A DNA stretch of 64,000 nt from Laguncularia racemosa (lineage: Eukaryota; Streptophyta; Magnoliopsida; Myrtales; Combretaceae). Below, one piece after another: positions 12,151 to 23,229 of this stretch. Positions within the stretch are counted from its first letter, which is position 1; every line of letters begins with the position of its first letter. Under the pieces are notes generated by a model. That model saw only the letters and a list, made by a program, of their open reading frames with translations. It did not search any database and was not told the origin of the DNA. The position numbers were made by a program, and so were the translations under genes. The stretch covers positions 4,712,001 through 4,776,000 of the forward strand of contig JBBMOL010000023.1 in NCBI GenBank assembly GCA_037954665.1. Direction: 5' to 3'.

Positions 12151-13975
12151 AAAGTTTTCAAGGATACATATTCGCTAAAGTTATCTCCTAATTACTCATA
12201 ACTCAGGGTTTGTATTTGATTCAACCGCGAGTGGAAGAGCTCATTTCTCGTTGTAATTAGCTAAACTTTAATTACATTTTATCAATTTACGGAAGACGTC
12301 TCTGGCATTATGCTGTTTCAACATAAATATAAGAAATCACTATCTCCCATACAAACTAATTAATTTTCTTGTCGACCATTTAACGAAAATATGCGTTTCA
12401 AGGAAGTTCTCTCATAAATTTGAATTCGGTTGAGAATGTCTGGAAATTTACGAAATATCCGAATAAAGCAAAAATCTCGACAAACCTCATAAAATCGACC
12501 ATCACATGCTTGTGACGGTGATGTCGCATCACACATTCGCCTCATACACATGAAACTCTTGTCAATAATCCATGGCAATTCCCGAGGGGACCATGCACCT
12601 ACGAGATGAGGTACGTTCAAGCCTTTGCAAAATTTGGGACTCTCCAGATGTGCCTAAAAGTTGCTTGGGAATACTCCCAAATTTTGAATGCATGTCGAGG
12701 ATTCAACTATCATGGAAATTTCGTGAATATGTACGTAATTGACAAGCTATATAGATTCGACTTTCCAAGAAGTTGGCTTGCATGCGCTTGCTATATATCT
12801 AAATTAACATTCCAATATTTGCCTCTTTTTTATGTTAATTTTCAAAGACAAATCACTCGCCTTATATATAAAATTATAAGGATTGTTTACTATATTATGC
12901 ATTCGGTAATTTGGATTATCCAAAATAGATGAAGATTTGCACTTGAACAATGTTTAGCAAAAAAAAAAAAAATGTAAGGATGGTTTACTTTATTAGGCAT
13001 GCACTGACTTGGAACATCTATAGTAAACAGCTATTTGGCGCTTAAGCAATATCCAATAATAAATAATGAAAAGAAAAAGTAATGAGCAAAACAAAATTGA
13101 CAATCTAAATAAATTTGTTTTGTAGCATGACAACTAATCAACAAGAGTGCTTATGGTACATAAATTTAAATGAAAAGCTCCTCAAATGTGGAGGAGCCAA
13201 AAAATTGATCTCACAAATGATGCCAATTCCTATTATAAACAATAGGCTCGTTGTATAACGTTTGATCATGTTTGACTATGTTAGTCACAGTAAACAGGAT
13301 TGATCGAGTTTAATAGTTACATAGATATGTAATGGCTTTAAGAGTACATAACGGGGCCCCAAAACCATCAAGACAGTTGAAAATTTTTTATGTTATCTTT
13401 TATCAAGTTAATTTGACCTTTACTATGGAAATAGACTCTATTTTTTTTTTTTTTTTTGCGCTTTTAACTTTGAACTATTTTATTCTTTATATACAATGCG
13501 AGGTTAACCTAGGAAAATCAGAAAGTACTTAAGCTCGCTAAAAATTATTAAGATTGTCTCAAAACGATTTAATCATCAAGCTACCTATATGTAGCCAGCT
13601 TTATTGATTTTGAGCTTTGTCATCAACTCGAATTTTCTATCTCATACTTTTGCTTTTAAATTCTTTTACAATTCATATGCAATGCAGTATAATAACCACA
13701 TTAAATAATCAAGAAAAAAAAAAGTGCAATCGGGTTTGAATATAGAGAGGGAATAGAAATCCCACTCTTAAAATAACATCTATTTCTTTATTCATTTGAA
13801 ATTTGATCGGAGAATGATTTTTTTTTTCCTTTATTGCTAGAAGAAAATGACTATTTAAAGAAGCCTTTTATTTCTTCTTTATAAGAAATAACTATTACCT
13901 TTTAATCAGATGGTATTAATTATTCCTTAGGAAAGAGTTTATATGTCTTATAATTATGCAAATTTTATTCTCATC
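12151..13975. other. Intergenic, no supported gene
   Basis: A less AT-rich patch at about 12360-12800 carries overlapping short frames on both strands (an 86-residue frame on the - strand, 12360-12620). Neither resembles a family I know, and I do not call them genes. The rest is AT-rich with poly-A and poly-T runs. Confidence 0.45.
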
Positions 13976-14630
13976 AAAATTATACCATCATTATACCACC
14001 ACTCTACATCATCAATGCCACCACTACCTTCACCATGACACCACCTCACCATCATTATAACCTTCTTCCTCACACCACCATCATGCCATTATCCTGTGAT
14101 ATAGCATCTACACCAACCACCATCAACACACCATTATCATGGATGAGACCACCACCACTGTCACCATTACCATTGCACCACCACCATTGACCCTACTATT
14201 ATCACTACCACTACCTTTACATCACCATTGCCCATCCTATCACCATTACACTACCACCTTCCTAACAACTATCATCATTACTACCATTACTATTATAACT
14301 TCGCCACTAGCATTATTACCACTATACCACCACCATTATTATTGCTCTACACCACCAACCCACCCTTATATCAATATTGACACCATTACCACCACCAACA
14401 CTATTGGTAGCAATTTAATGGTAGTTATTGTGACAATAGTGGAAAAGGTGGTGGTGGTGGTGGCTTGAATGTCAATGTCATAATGATGGCAATGTAGTGA
14501 GGTTGCAATGTGGTGGTGTTAGGCTATAATAATGGTGTCGATAGTGGTGACAATTGGATGGAGTTAATGATGTGATGGTGGTGACATGAGATGGTGTAAT
14601 GCTTCTAGTGATAATGGTGGTATTTTCACT
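13976..14630. repeat. Degenerate CCA/TCA tract switching to GGT/GAT tract
   Basis: From about 13980 to 14405 the + strand is a degenerate mixture of CCA, TCA and TTA triplets. From about 14410 to 14625 the same strand becomes GGT, GAT and AAT triplets. The two halves are therefore roughly complementary and could pair around a centre near 14410. The 109-residue frame at 14139-14468 (Thr/Pro/Leu/His-rich) is a by-product of the triplet repeat. Confidence 0.85.
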
Positions 14631-15214
14631 AAATAATGTTTTTTTAGTATTTTTATTCTATTTCTAACTCTATATTGCGATATAATAGCATAAAGTGAAC
14701 AATGGAATAGTTATTTGCTACAATAGATATATATAGAAAGTAAACAATGAAATATATCTAAGTAATAATGATTCCAAGTGATTAGTTTTTTTTATTTTGT
14801 TTTTTCCATTATTGAAAGCAAATAGGCCTTAAGGTTTATATTTTTGCTAATGCATAAATTATACAGGTTATTCCTTAAAGTTACTACTTGTGTTTCAAGT
14901 GAGTACTTGCATCTATATGCATGCCAACTGCATTAAAAAGTCCATATGTAAGAGGTAATAATCTCCTTTAGTGAATTCCAAACACATTAATTTTATTTGG
15001 TTATCGTGTGCTTAGCTCTAAATTTTTAAAATGAGCATTTAAACCTTTGATACTAAATAATGTGCTTTCAAACTCTTATATAATCATTTTCCCTTTGATT
15101 AAAATAACAAAAAGAGCAATGCCAATTATAAGAAAATGTTTAGGAATTAAAAAATAAAATAAATTTATCTCATTTAAAAAAAATAGAAACGAGGACTCTC
15201 GTCTTTTTTGTCTT

Positions 15215-15258
<44 letters not shown>

Positions 15259-17998
15259 AAAAATTACCCATTGAAGGGACATTTAGGAGTCTAAAAGCAT
15301 ATTTTTAAATATTTAAGGGCCTAGATGTTTAATTTTAAAGATAATAGGACTAGTAAAACCCACATGTATATTTGCAATTTAGCTAATTTTTTCAAGTGGC
15401 ACTAGCAAAACTCACATTAAAATCAGCATATATTTGATGCACATTTTCGAAAATTGATTCATTGCTTCATACTTCCAAAATAGAGAAAAGTATAAAACTA
15501 GTCTTTAACATTTATTTTCTTTTTAATTTAACTCCTCCAACCTTTTTTTTTTCTAAAGTCCTAGAGCTTTCAAAAATAGATGGAATAAATCTAACATTCT
15601 ATTAAATTTGATTTATCATCTCCCGATTGGCACATAATAATAAACTCTTATTGTTAAATATATTTAGCTGAATTGTATGAATAGAAGTAAACAAAAATTG
15701 TAAAAATATAAAAAAAATCAAACAAAAAATGCCCCATAACTAATTGATCCACAATTACCTAACCCAAGGACTCGAAACAAGCAACCATTGCATGAGAAGG
15801 TTGTGCTATCCTCTTAAGGAGGTGGGTAACTGCTCTTAAGCCTTGGGGTAGCTGGCTTGCCAATTAAAAATTGGTGGCTTGTAACCTAGCAAACAATAGT
15901 GGGTGGTCACTAATGGCTAATGGGATGTATTTGGGTTAGTGAGAAATTACCTATCACCATTAGGGAAAAAAATCCAAAGAGGAATATGAGTATTTTTTTT
16001 TTTTATTCATTTCTAACGATGATAAGCGGCTCCTCACTACACTAAATAGTTCACATAGCCCATTATCTTTGTTGGTCATAATCTACCAATTTTTAAGTAA
16101 TGGCCTAACTATGCCACGGATGGGGGAAACTATCCCACCAACCTGGGACGGTGGCACAACCTATTACACGTAATAGTTGGCTACCTTAAGCATTAGGATA
16201 ACTAGCAGATGATAGTTGATCATCACCTTAGGTTGATTGTGTCATTCAATAGCAAAATTACTCATCACTATTTATAAATCATACAATCCATCTATAGAGG
16301 TTATTCATCAACTAATACTACTTAAATAATAGATGATCAGTGCCAACCTTGAGATGGTCGGCCACAAATGAAGTAGTCATGATGAGTTTTTTAATTTTTT
16401 ATTTATGCAAATTTCAATATTTTTAAATTATATAATTCCGTTAACTATATTTAAGTTTGTTTAATCTATAACTAAGTGTTGATCAAGAAATAACACATGT
16501 CAACTTTTAAAGGAAATGAAGTTAATATAATTTACCAAAACTTTCTTTATCAAAATTGTAAGGTTTTTATAGCAAAAGATATGATAGATCACTTAAGTTG
16601 TAACGAAAAGAGCCATACACGCATTCTAATGCATTATTGCTCTTTTTCATGCAACGTGTTTTACAAAATTAAGGGAAGTCTTTCTTCTAAAAATTTATAA
16701 AACATTTGAATTAAAGCTAACTTATAATCCTAAACAACCAAAAAGAAAAAAAAAATCTTTTTACTTTAGAAAATTTTTTATTAAAATGAACCAGAAAGAG
16801 AATGATTACGATATTAATAGAAGAAAGGCAAGTTGATCGTAATAATTATGATCTATGATGGTAAATCAAGCTTCTAAAAGCAGTCAAGTATTTGGATTTC
16901 CTGGTCTGGGTCAGGGCAGTAGATAAGTGTCTTAAAAGAATCGATTCCATTATTCCTAGGCATGTTCCTTTATTCCAAAACCTTCTTTTCCCACTTTAAT
17001 CTCTCTGTTTGTGGGCTTTCCTTGGTCTCTTTGCTTCCTAATTTGAGGACTGCTTTTGAGTTAAAGTGGATGCTTATAATTTTTTCTTTTTCTTTTTCTT
17101 TTTTTTTTTTTTTGGCGGATTTTATTCTCTCGACGGGACAAGTAAAGGTGTGCTAGCAAAACCGTGTGTTCATATTAGATATATTATCAGCAGCAATTTC
17201 TTCATTGTTAGTTTGCATTACTCAATCATGGTAATATGATTGGATTATTTGCTTTTTGTTTTCTTGAATAAAAGGCGTTTCCTCAATGACAAGTAAAAAT
17301 ATGATCAATGAAAATTATAATGATAAATTGGGTTTTGTTCGAAACTAGTTGTGGAATTAAGAAATAAAAATATATACCTACAAAATGGACACGTATGAAC
17401 TAATAGTATGTAAAAAGACCGTCAATATGTATGATCACTAATAGTAAGTAAACAAAAATTAAATAGATAACATGATTCACATGATTGAGAGTAATCAAAA
17501 AGCTAATAGAATAATCGGTGAACAAGTGAAAATCAAAGATATCTTTATAATTTATATTTAAGTAAAACATATTATTGTAATGTATGGACTGATATATATA
17601 ACGTATTATATATTTATTATATATACGTATATAAATATATATGTGTTATATATTTAATCTATATATATATACATGATATAATTTAATTATATCTATGTAT
17701 ATGTTATATATATTATTAGTTATTTTATTGTTAAACACTTTTATGAGTGGAACCCGAAACCTGTTTATAGGATCGATTACATATTTTTTCATGTCTAAAA
17801 GAAATTGAACCATTTATCTTTTATATTGATTTTTTTTCACACACAAACCCTTTTACAACCGTATCATATTATATCATACTTGGATTTGCAAGTCCTTTCC
17901 TAAGTTATTGGCACTAAACAACAATTCTCCTTATTCTTTGAAATATTTGTTAAAAAAAAAAATCAAAATCAAGAATACAACACCAACACTATGCCTTC
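14631..17998. other. Intergenic AT-rich DNA, probably transposon-derived in part
   Basis: No gene supported. The stretch 15480-16500 has the look of a non-autonomous transposon: outer parts read like common plant repeat DNA, and an inner part (15770-16370) is richer in G+C with repeated TGG/GGT words. I could not find clean inverted repeats or a target duplication. The AT-dinucleotide tract at 15217-15255 and TA-rich sequence at 17590-17710 are the other visible structures. Confidence 0.4.
15217..15255. repeat. (TA)n microsatellite
   Basis: About 19 uninterrupted TA units, visible directly. Other TA runs in the window lie near 20681-20702, 29571-29588 and 30730-30752. Confidence 0.95.
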
Positions 17999-18006
17999 GT
18001 GGAGCC

Positions 18007-18498
18007 TAGAAATGTAAATAAGCCAGGTTTATGATAGGTTTATTAAAACCCAAACCCAACTCGACAAAAGATTTATATGTCCAAAACTTGCTCTAACTCG
18101 ATAGTTTTTTTTTTTTCACTTGATTCGAACCCAACCCAATTAACAAATGAAGCACCCCGAGCCTAACCTAATCTCTACTCGATCGATGATTAAATCTTTT
18201 TTTTTTCATACTTCAACTTATGTTCATATGTCATTTCTTTAATTTATTATTAATTTACTTGTGATGGAGAGAATGAATAAATCAAATAAAAAATTTTAAA
18301 ATAAAAAAATAAAATAAAATATAAAAGTATATTGATTAAAAATATAAAAATAATAAAATAAAATATACTAATTATAAATTATAATATTAATTTATTATTT
18401 TTTAAAAAAAATATCGAATCAGGTTTTATTTCATATTGCAAAATATGACCTTAAACCTTATAAGGGCCAGGTATCGATATATCCCAGTTGCATTCCTA
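18007..18498. mobile_element. hAT-type MITE with perfect 8 bp target duplication
   Basis: A 492 bp segment is flanked by the perfect 8 bp direct repeat GTGGAGCC (17999-18006 and 18499-18506). Its ends are inverted repeats: TAGAAATGTAA on the left, and TAGGAATGCAA as the reverse complement of the right end, agreeing at 9 of 11 positions. The 8 bp duplication and these ends fit hAT-superfamily MITEs, whose ends often read TAGGxxTGxAA in plants. The inside holds runs such as 'aacccaaacccaactcgac' near the left end and a very AT-rich middle. There is no transposase frame, so it needs a transposase from elsewhere. Confidence 0.82.
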
Positions 18499-18506
18499 GT
18501 GGAGCC

Positions 18507-19654
18507 TGTTAGACTTGTCCCAATGTAATACAGTAGCTGATTTGGGCTATTCGTTGAGAGCATCTGGGCCTTGAGGATCTAGCCCAAGCCAACAATCCAT
18601 GGAAAAAATACGGTAGATCCAGTTAGTACATTTACTTTGATGGCCCCAAAAATATAGTAGATCGCAAATAAGAAAAAGTTTCCACACTCATACTCTTGCT
18701 TTTGGCTAAATATGTAACCAAAGTATAGCAAATTCAATATATGGGTACCGTTAACGTAACTATTTAATTTTTCATCTAATTGTAGAAATAGATATAAAAG
18801 TTGATGTAATGGAGATTTCAATAATTGGATAATAAACATTATAGAGCCATTCCTATTCTAATGGGCAAATAAATTTACTGAATAAGGTTCCTCTAGATAG
18901 TTGTTACCCTCCGAGACATTGGCATGGAGCATAGAGTATTGCTCTAATTTTCTACCATGTGTTAAGGTTAGAATTGCCGATGTAATAAAATGAAATTCAT
19001 ATGATTGCAGAACTTCTCAGTATCAAACTTTGTTGAAGTCCTCGTAATCAGAGAATACAAAGAACCATACTTCCTAACGAATCAAATAAATAAATAAACT
19101 AAATGAAATAAAATAAACTGAAAAAAAAAAAGCCCCAAACTTAAGATCAATATAGATTCACAAATCATCAAGGGAGTTCGACAAGGAGGAAGTGTGACTA
19201 GGGTGAGGCCTGGCCAAAATGTCTGGTTGCCGCAGTCTTCTATGATGGCAATGCCCCTCGGGGAGAAGGGAGCTGGAATGAACTGAATCACACAACCAAA
19301 CAGAGGAAGGCTTAATTCCATAATGGCACGATAAGGACATTGCAATCGGGAATGATTAGCTAACTTAACGAAACTAATCAAACCAAGTACATGCAGCCAT
19401 CTTTTAAATCAGATTTTTTTTCAGGAAAAATATGTACATGTTTTTTATACACTCCTGTTATCTATCTATCGCAACACAAAAGCTTAGAACTAAGCAAAAA
19501 GAACAGAAAAGGAATAAGACAAAGCTAGTGATACATTTGCCAAAAACTGAAGAGAAAGATAAAGGACCCGAGAATTGATAATGACAGCAAACGAGGATCC
19601 AACTTATCTCACTTTTCTTTTGGCTTCTGATGAGATCTTCTTCTTCTTGCAAGA
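18507..19654. other. Intergenic, with an unassigned less AT-rich patch
   Basis: No supported gene. The patch 19150-19340 is clearly less AT-rich than its surroundings and is open on the - strand in two frames (99 residues at 19082-19381, and 60 residues at 19158-19340). I do not recognise either product. It could be the 3' region of a - strand transcript from the small peptide gene at 19655-19924, or a gene fragment. Confidence 0.4.
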
Positions 19655-19924
19655 TTACTTGTTCTGTGTAGGGTTTGGCACACTAGAAGGCGCTTTCCTT
19701 AAGCTTGACTCCACGGCTTTCTTGGGCTCCTTGATGGCATCATTACCATCAAGCTCATGTGTGCTTGAAGAAAAAGATGGTACAGAAGTTAACATCTCCC
19801 TTGACAATAACGAATTTCTTCCCCCTGGATTCATCACATTGGAATCTCCACGGCAAATCGAAAAGGTTATACTTATTAGCACCATGATAATGTTGATGAG
19901 AAACACGGTTGAGATAGCAGCCAT
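19655..19924 (-). CDS. Putative small secreted peptide precursor, CLE-like
   Basis: An 89-codon - strand frame starts at the ATG at 19924 (a 103-codon version starts at 19966). From that ATG the product opens with MAAISTVFLINIIMVLISI, a good hydrophobic signal peptide. A hydrophilic, variable middle follows, and the last residues are RKAPSSVPNPTQNK directly before the stop. This layout, and the Pro-Ser ... Pro-Asn-Pro ... Asn pattern at the extreme C-terminus, resemble CLE peptide precursors. However, the motif has one residue more than the standard 12-13-residue CLE core and lacks the usual Gly before Pro. If real, the product would be secreted, processed and act as a ligand for a receptor kinase. 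A + strand frame of 133 codons covers the same bases but shows no such organisation. No clear TATA box is visible upstream on the - strand. Confidence 0.42.
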   Translation of the reverse strand: MAAISTVFLINIIMVLISITFSICRGDSNVMNPGGRNSLLSREMLTSVPSFSSSTHELDGNDAIKEPKKAVESSLRKAPSSVPNPTQNK

Positions 19925-21269
19925 AATTCTACAATGGCGATCGATCTTCGTGTGGATTGTGAGCAAAAATATGTAAGGGCACGATCAGTCAACACTTGGC
20001 TTAAGAGGATTATATTTTTCGATGAGTCAACAGGTGTACATGAACAAGATGCATGAGAGGTCTGCTGCACGTGGTTGATGATGGCTCCTGATTTCATATG
20101 TAAATTACAAAGATTTCCGCTAATATTTGCAATGCTCTTAGGTCAAAATCTTCAATCTTTCTATAATTTTTTTTTTTTTATGTTTCCACATGGGACGACC
20201 TTTTTCTCCTTCCATTTTATTGAGGAAAAAGCTAAGAAAAGATGATGGAGAGTTATGTCACGTTATCAATGAGCTCAATGCTCGAGGCAGCGTTTGTTGT
20301 ACTATGTCATATTAATTGCGCATAAAAATCCTACCAAGGACATAGCCGTCGCTCGGTAATGTTCCCACTTTTCGAACATAGGAGGAGAGGACTCTGGAAA
20401 CTAGACATAGACTTATCCTTCCATAGCTCTTTCCTATAAGGTTCAAGAAAACAGAATTGTTGGTTTTACAACAGACCAGTCATAGACTTACCTTATAAGG
20501 TCGATTCTGATCAAGGCGGTTCACCGGGTTGAATCAGCTCGTGGTGCATGCAAAACTCTAACTAGGACGTCTAAAATTTGAATTGATTTAGCATCTTCAA
20601 CTTTGGTATGAATTCATAATTTGAATATATTATAGAGAATTACATTTATCTAAAAATTGTGTTTGTAGATAAATAGTGATTTGATATATATATATATATA
20701 TATTCGTACTAGCTTAGATTAAATCATTTGCCAAATTATATCTTAAAAAACATTTCCAAAGACAATCGATGATGTGAAATCTTGAAAGCGTACCATAACA
20801 TTAAAAGGCTAATCTTAAAGATATGTCAAAGTGAAATTTGTTGTTTCATACTCTAACATCTCTCCTTGTGCACCGATCAAAACTAATAACCTAATTCTTG
20901 TTTTGGATTTTAACATAAGTTTAGAGTCATGTAAATTACAATTTTTAAGTTAAATTGTCATGTATTTATCATATATGATCAACTAAATAAAATAATAGTG
21001 ATATGGTGTCCAATTCATTTTCAAATTCCCCTTCTCCACTAGTTTGGAATATAATATGTGTTAATTTCTTCCAAAATTTATTTAGATCATTTGTGCTCAT
21101 TTAAGTTCTAACGTATAATCCTCATTTCTGATAAGTTCCTTAGTTATGAATAACATTAAATATGCTTTATTATAAAAAAAAATGAAGTTCTAAAAAATTA
21201 AAAGCTAGAAAAAAAAAGACCCATTATTCTTCCGATGATCAACCCATGTTCCAACCTTTTAATTGTTGT
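19925..21269. other. Intergenic, left flank of the gypsy element
   Basis: I see no gene. A CACGTG G-box is present near 20069. The rest is AT-rich, with a TA run near 20681-20702, and ends at the CTAGG target copy (21270-21274). Confidence 0.5.
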
Positions 21270-21274
21270 CTAGG

Positions 21275-21855
21275 TGATGGAGGCACAAGGGACACGGAAC
21301 ACACGGCCTAAACACACGGCCATGTAGTGATTGGTAGATTTCTACAGAGTCATACACGGCCCCCATACACGGCTGTGCATCGAGACCGTGTATTCGATCC
21401 AGATTTCCACAGAAGCATACACGGCTTCCTTACACGGTTAGGAGACAGCCGTGCATCGCGACCGTGTATTCAATCCAGATTTCCACAGACGCGTACACGG
21501 CTTCCTTACACGGCTAGAAACATGACCGTGTACCTAATCAAGAATATTCACAGAGTCATACACGGCTTACATACACGGCCGTGTATGAGACCGTTTGTAG
21601 ACGCGTATCTTATTATTTCTTCCACGTGTACGCTTAGATTTTTCCCTTTTAGATATTTTACGGGGCCATATAAATACTCTTTTGTCAGATAGATTAGGGT
21701 TACATTTGATTATCATATTTGAATACACTTTGAGAGAGAATTTTCTCCAATATCCGGGTTGTGCGCAACTAGATTTGCATCAAAGAGTGTTTCTTTGTTG
21801 TGGGAAACCAATCCAATTTCGGATTCGTTTCGTTTTCGCTTTCCGCGCTGCGTCA
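21275..21855 (+). repeat. 5' LTR of the gypsy element
   Basis: 581 bp, beginning TGATGGAGGCAC and ending CGCTGCGTCA. It has a TATAAATA box at 21669-21676, which would start transcription near 21700. U3 contains four tandem units beginning near 21336, 21401, 21477 and 21541, rich in the word ACACGGC and its complement GCCGTGT. This copy retains two 13 bp segments that are missing from the 3' LTR. Confidence 0.96.
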
Positions 21856-21857
21856 GT

Positions 21858-21869
21858 TGGTATCAGAGC
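21858..21869 (+). other. Primer binding site of the gypsy element (initiator tRNA-Met)
   Basis: TGGTATCAGAGC begins 2 bp after the LTR end. It is the perfect complement of the 3' end of plant initiator tRNA-Met and marks the site where minus-strand cDNA would be primed. The match continues past the 12-mer with one mismatch. Confidence 0.95.
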
Positions 21870-21888
21870 AAGGCTATTTCCTGTGGAG

Positions 21889-23130
21889 ATGTCAACTCAT
21901 CAAGGCGACGATAGCGGTCGTGTTCTTGACGGTGTTCAAGATGCGAGGTTTCAAGGGAACCATCAATGGGTTCCTAGGGCAGAGTTCGACGCAATGCATC
22001 AGAAGGTCGGGCGTATGGAACGGCGCCTTGATGAACTGATCGAGCATTTCGATGCTTTGGTGGTAGACCCCAATAGGGTTGGTGGCGCTGGCAGGAATCC
22101 ACTACGTGCGATGGAGGAATTCGGGGGACGCATAATCCGACCTGTTGTTGAGAACAGGTGGGGACGCGTGGAGAGTGAGGAGTCCAGCGAAGAGAGTGAT
22201 GATACGTACGGAAGTAGACCGCGGCGAGGACGTGGTGGAAGAGGCGGTGGTCATCGGATGGCTCATCATGGAAACCACCCTAGAGAAGGTGAGCACAGGA
22301 GGAACCGTGGGGGTTATGATCACGGGGATGGCGGAGACTACCGTCTGAAGGTTGATATTCCATGGTTCGATAGCAGTCTCAACATCGAAGGCTTCCTTGA
22401 TTGGTTGGCGGAAGTAGACCGGTTCTTCGACTACATGGAAATTCCCGAGGACCGTCGTGTAAGGCTGGTGACATGTAGGTTGAAGAGTGGTGCTTCGGCA
22501 TGGTGGGAGAGATTGCAAAGTAGGAGGCAGAGGGAAGGAAAGCACCCGGTGAGATCATGGTATCGCATGAAGCAGTTGCTGCAACATGACTTCCTCCCGC
22601 CGGATTGCGAGCAGATATTGTTCCAATAATATCAGCGGTGCCGCCAAAGGACAACGTTCCGTGCATGAGTATACGGCGGAGTTCATGAGGCTGGCAGAGC
22701 GGAATGATTTGAGGGAGAGCGAAAGTCAGCAAGTTGCTAGGTATGTAGAAGGACTGAAACTACAAATTAAAGACAAGATTGGGGTGATGATGATGAGAAC
22801 CCTCGTAGAAGCAAAGAACTTGGCTCTCCGAGCCGAACTTGTGTTACAGGAGCAAGGGAGTAGATATGGGGGAGGATGGAAAGGGTATGTAGGCGAAGCT
22901 ATAGGTGGTGGTAGTCGACCGGTACTTGAGAAAAGTAAGACTACACCATATAAACCAATTAAGGACATGTCTAGGAGGGAAGAGAAAAGTGAGGGGAAGA
23001 AGCCAATGGAGCAGAAGGGAACTCACAGACAGAACAACCCCTATGCCAAACCTATATTGGGCAAATGTTTTCGATGCAACCAACCCGGTCATTGGTCAAA
23101 CGAATACCCAGCGAGGAAGAGCGTCAACAT
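21889..23130 (+). pseudogene. gag: gag of the gypsy element, broken
   Basis: Gag would form the particle that packages element RNA. It starts at the ATG at 21889 ([10 protein letters not shown]), 20 bp past the PBS. The N-terminal part has an Arg/Gly-rich segment at about residues 110-145. The retrotransposon gag core follows ([20 protein letters not shown], then [10 protein letters not shown]), and continues after the break ([15 protein letters not shown]). A zinc knuckle lies at about 23065-23107. Breaks: an in-frame TAA at 22627-22629, and a +1 frameshift at about 22645-22652, after which the reading continues in the frame of 22586. The zinc knuckle reads [14 protein letters not shown]: the fourth metal ligand is Tyr (codon 23105-23107), not Cys, so metal binding should be lost. 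Confidence 0.93.
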
Positions 23131-23229
23131 CCTCGATAGGGAAGATGATGAGGAAATCTGCTGTGAGCCCGATGGAGAGGGAGAATATTATGAGGAAGAA
23201 AAAGAAGCAGCGGAGCCAACATACATAAT

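Noticed and set aside
12360..12620. 86-codon - strand frame and an overlapping + strand frame at 12606-12932
   Set aside because: Somewhat less AT-rich, but neither product resembles any family I know and there is no promoter or splice evidence.
14139..14468. 109-codon frame rich in Thr, Pro, Leu and His
   Set aside because: It is a translation of the degenerate CCA/TCA triplet tract and has no start context, domain or codon signal of a gene.
19575..19976. 133-codon + strand frame over the peptide candidate
   Set aside because: It has no recognisable features, and the opposite strand has a signal peptide and peptide-like C-terminus. Only one of the two can plausibly be coding.
22102..22732. 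Long - strand frames inside the gypsy gag
   Set aside because: They are shadows of the gag reading frame, whose domains are unmistakable on the + strand.
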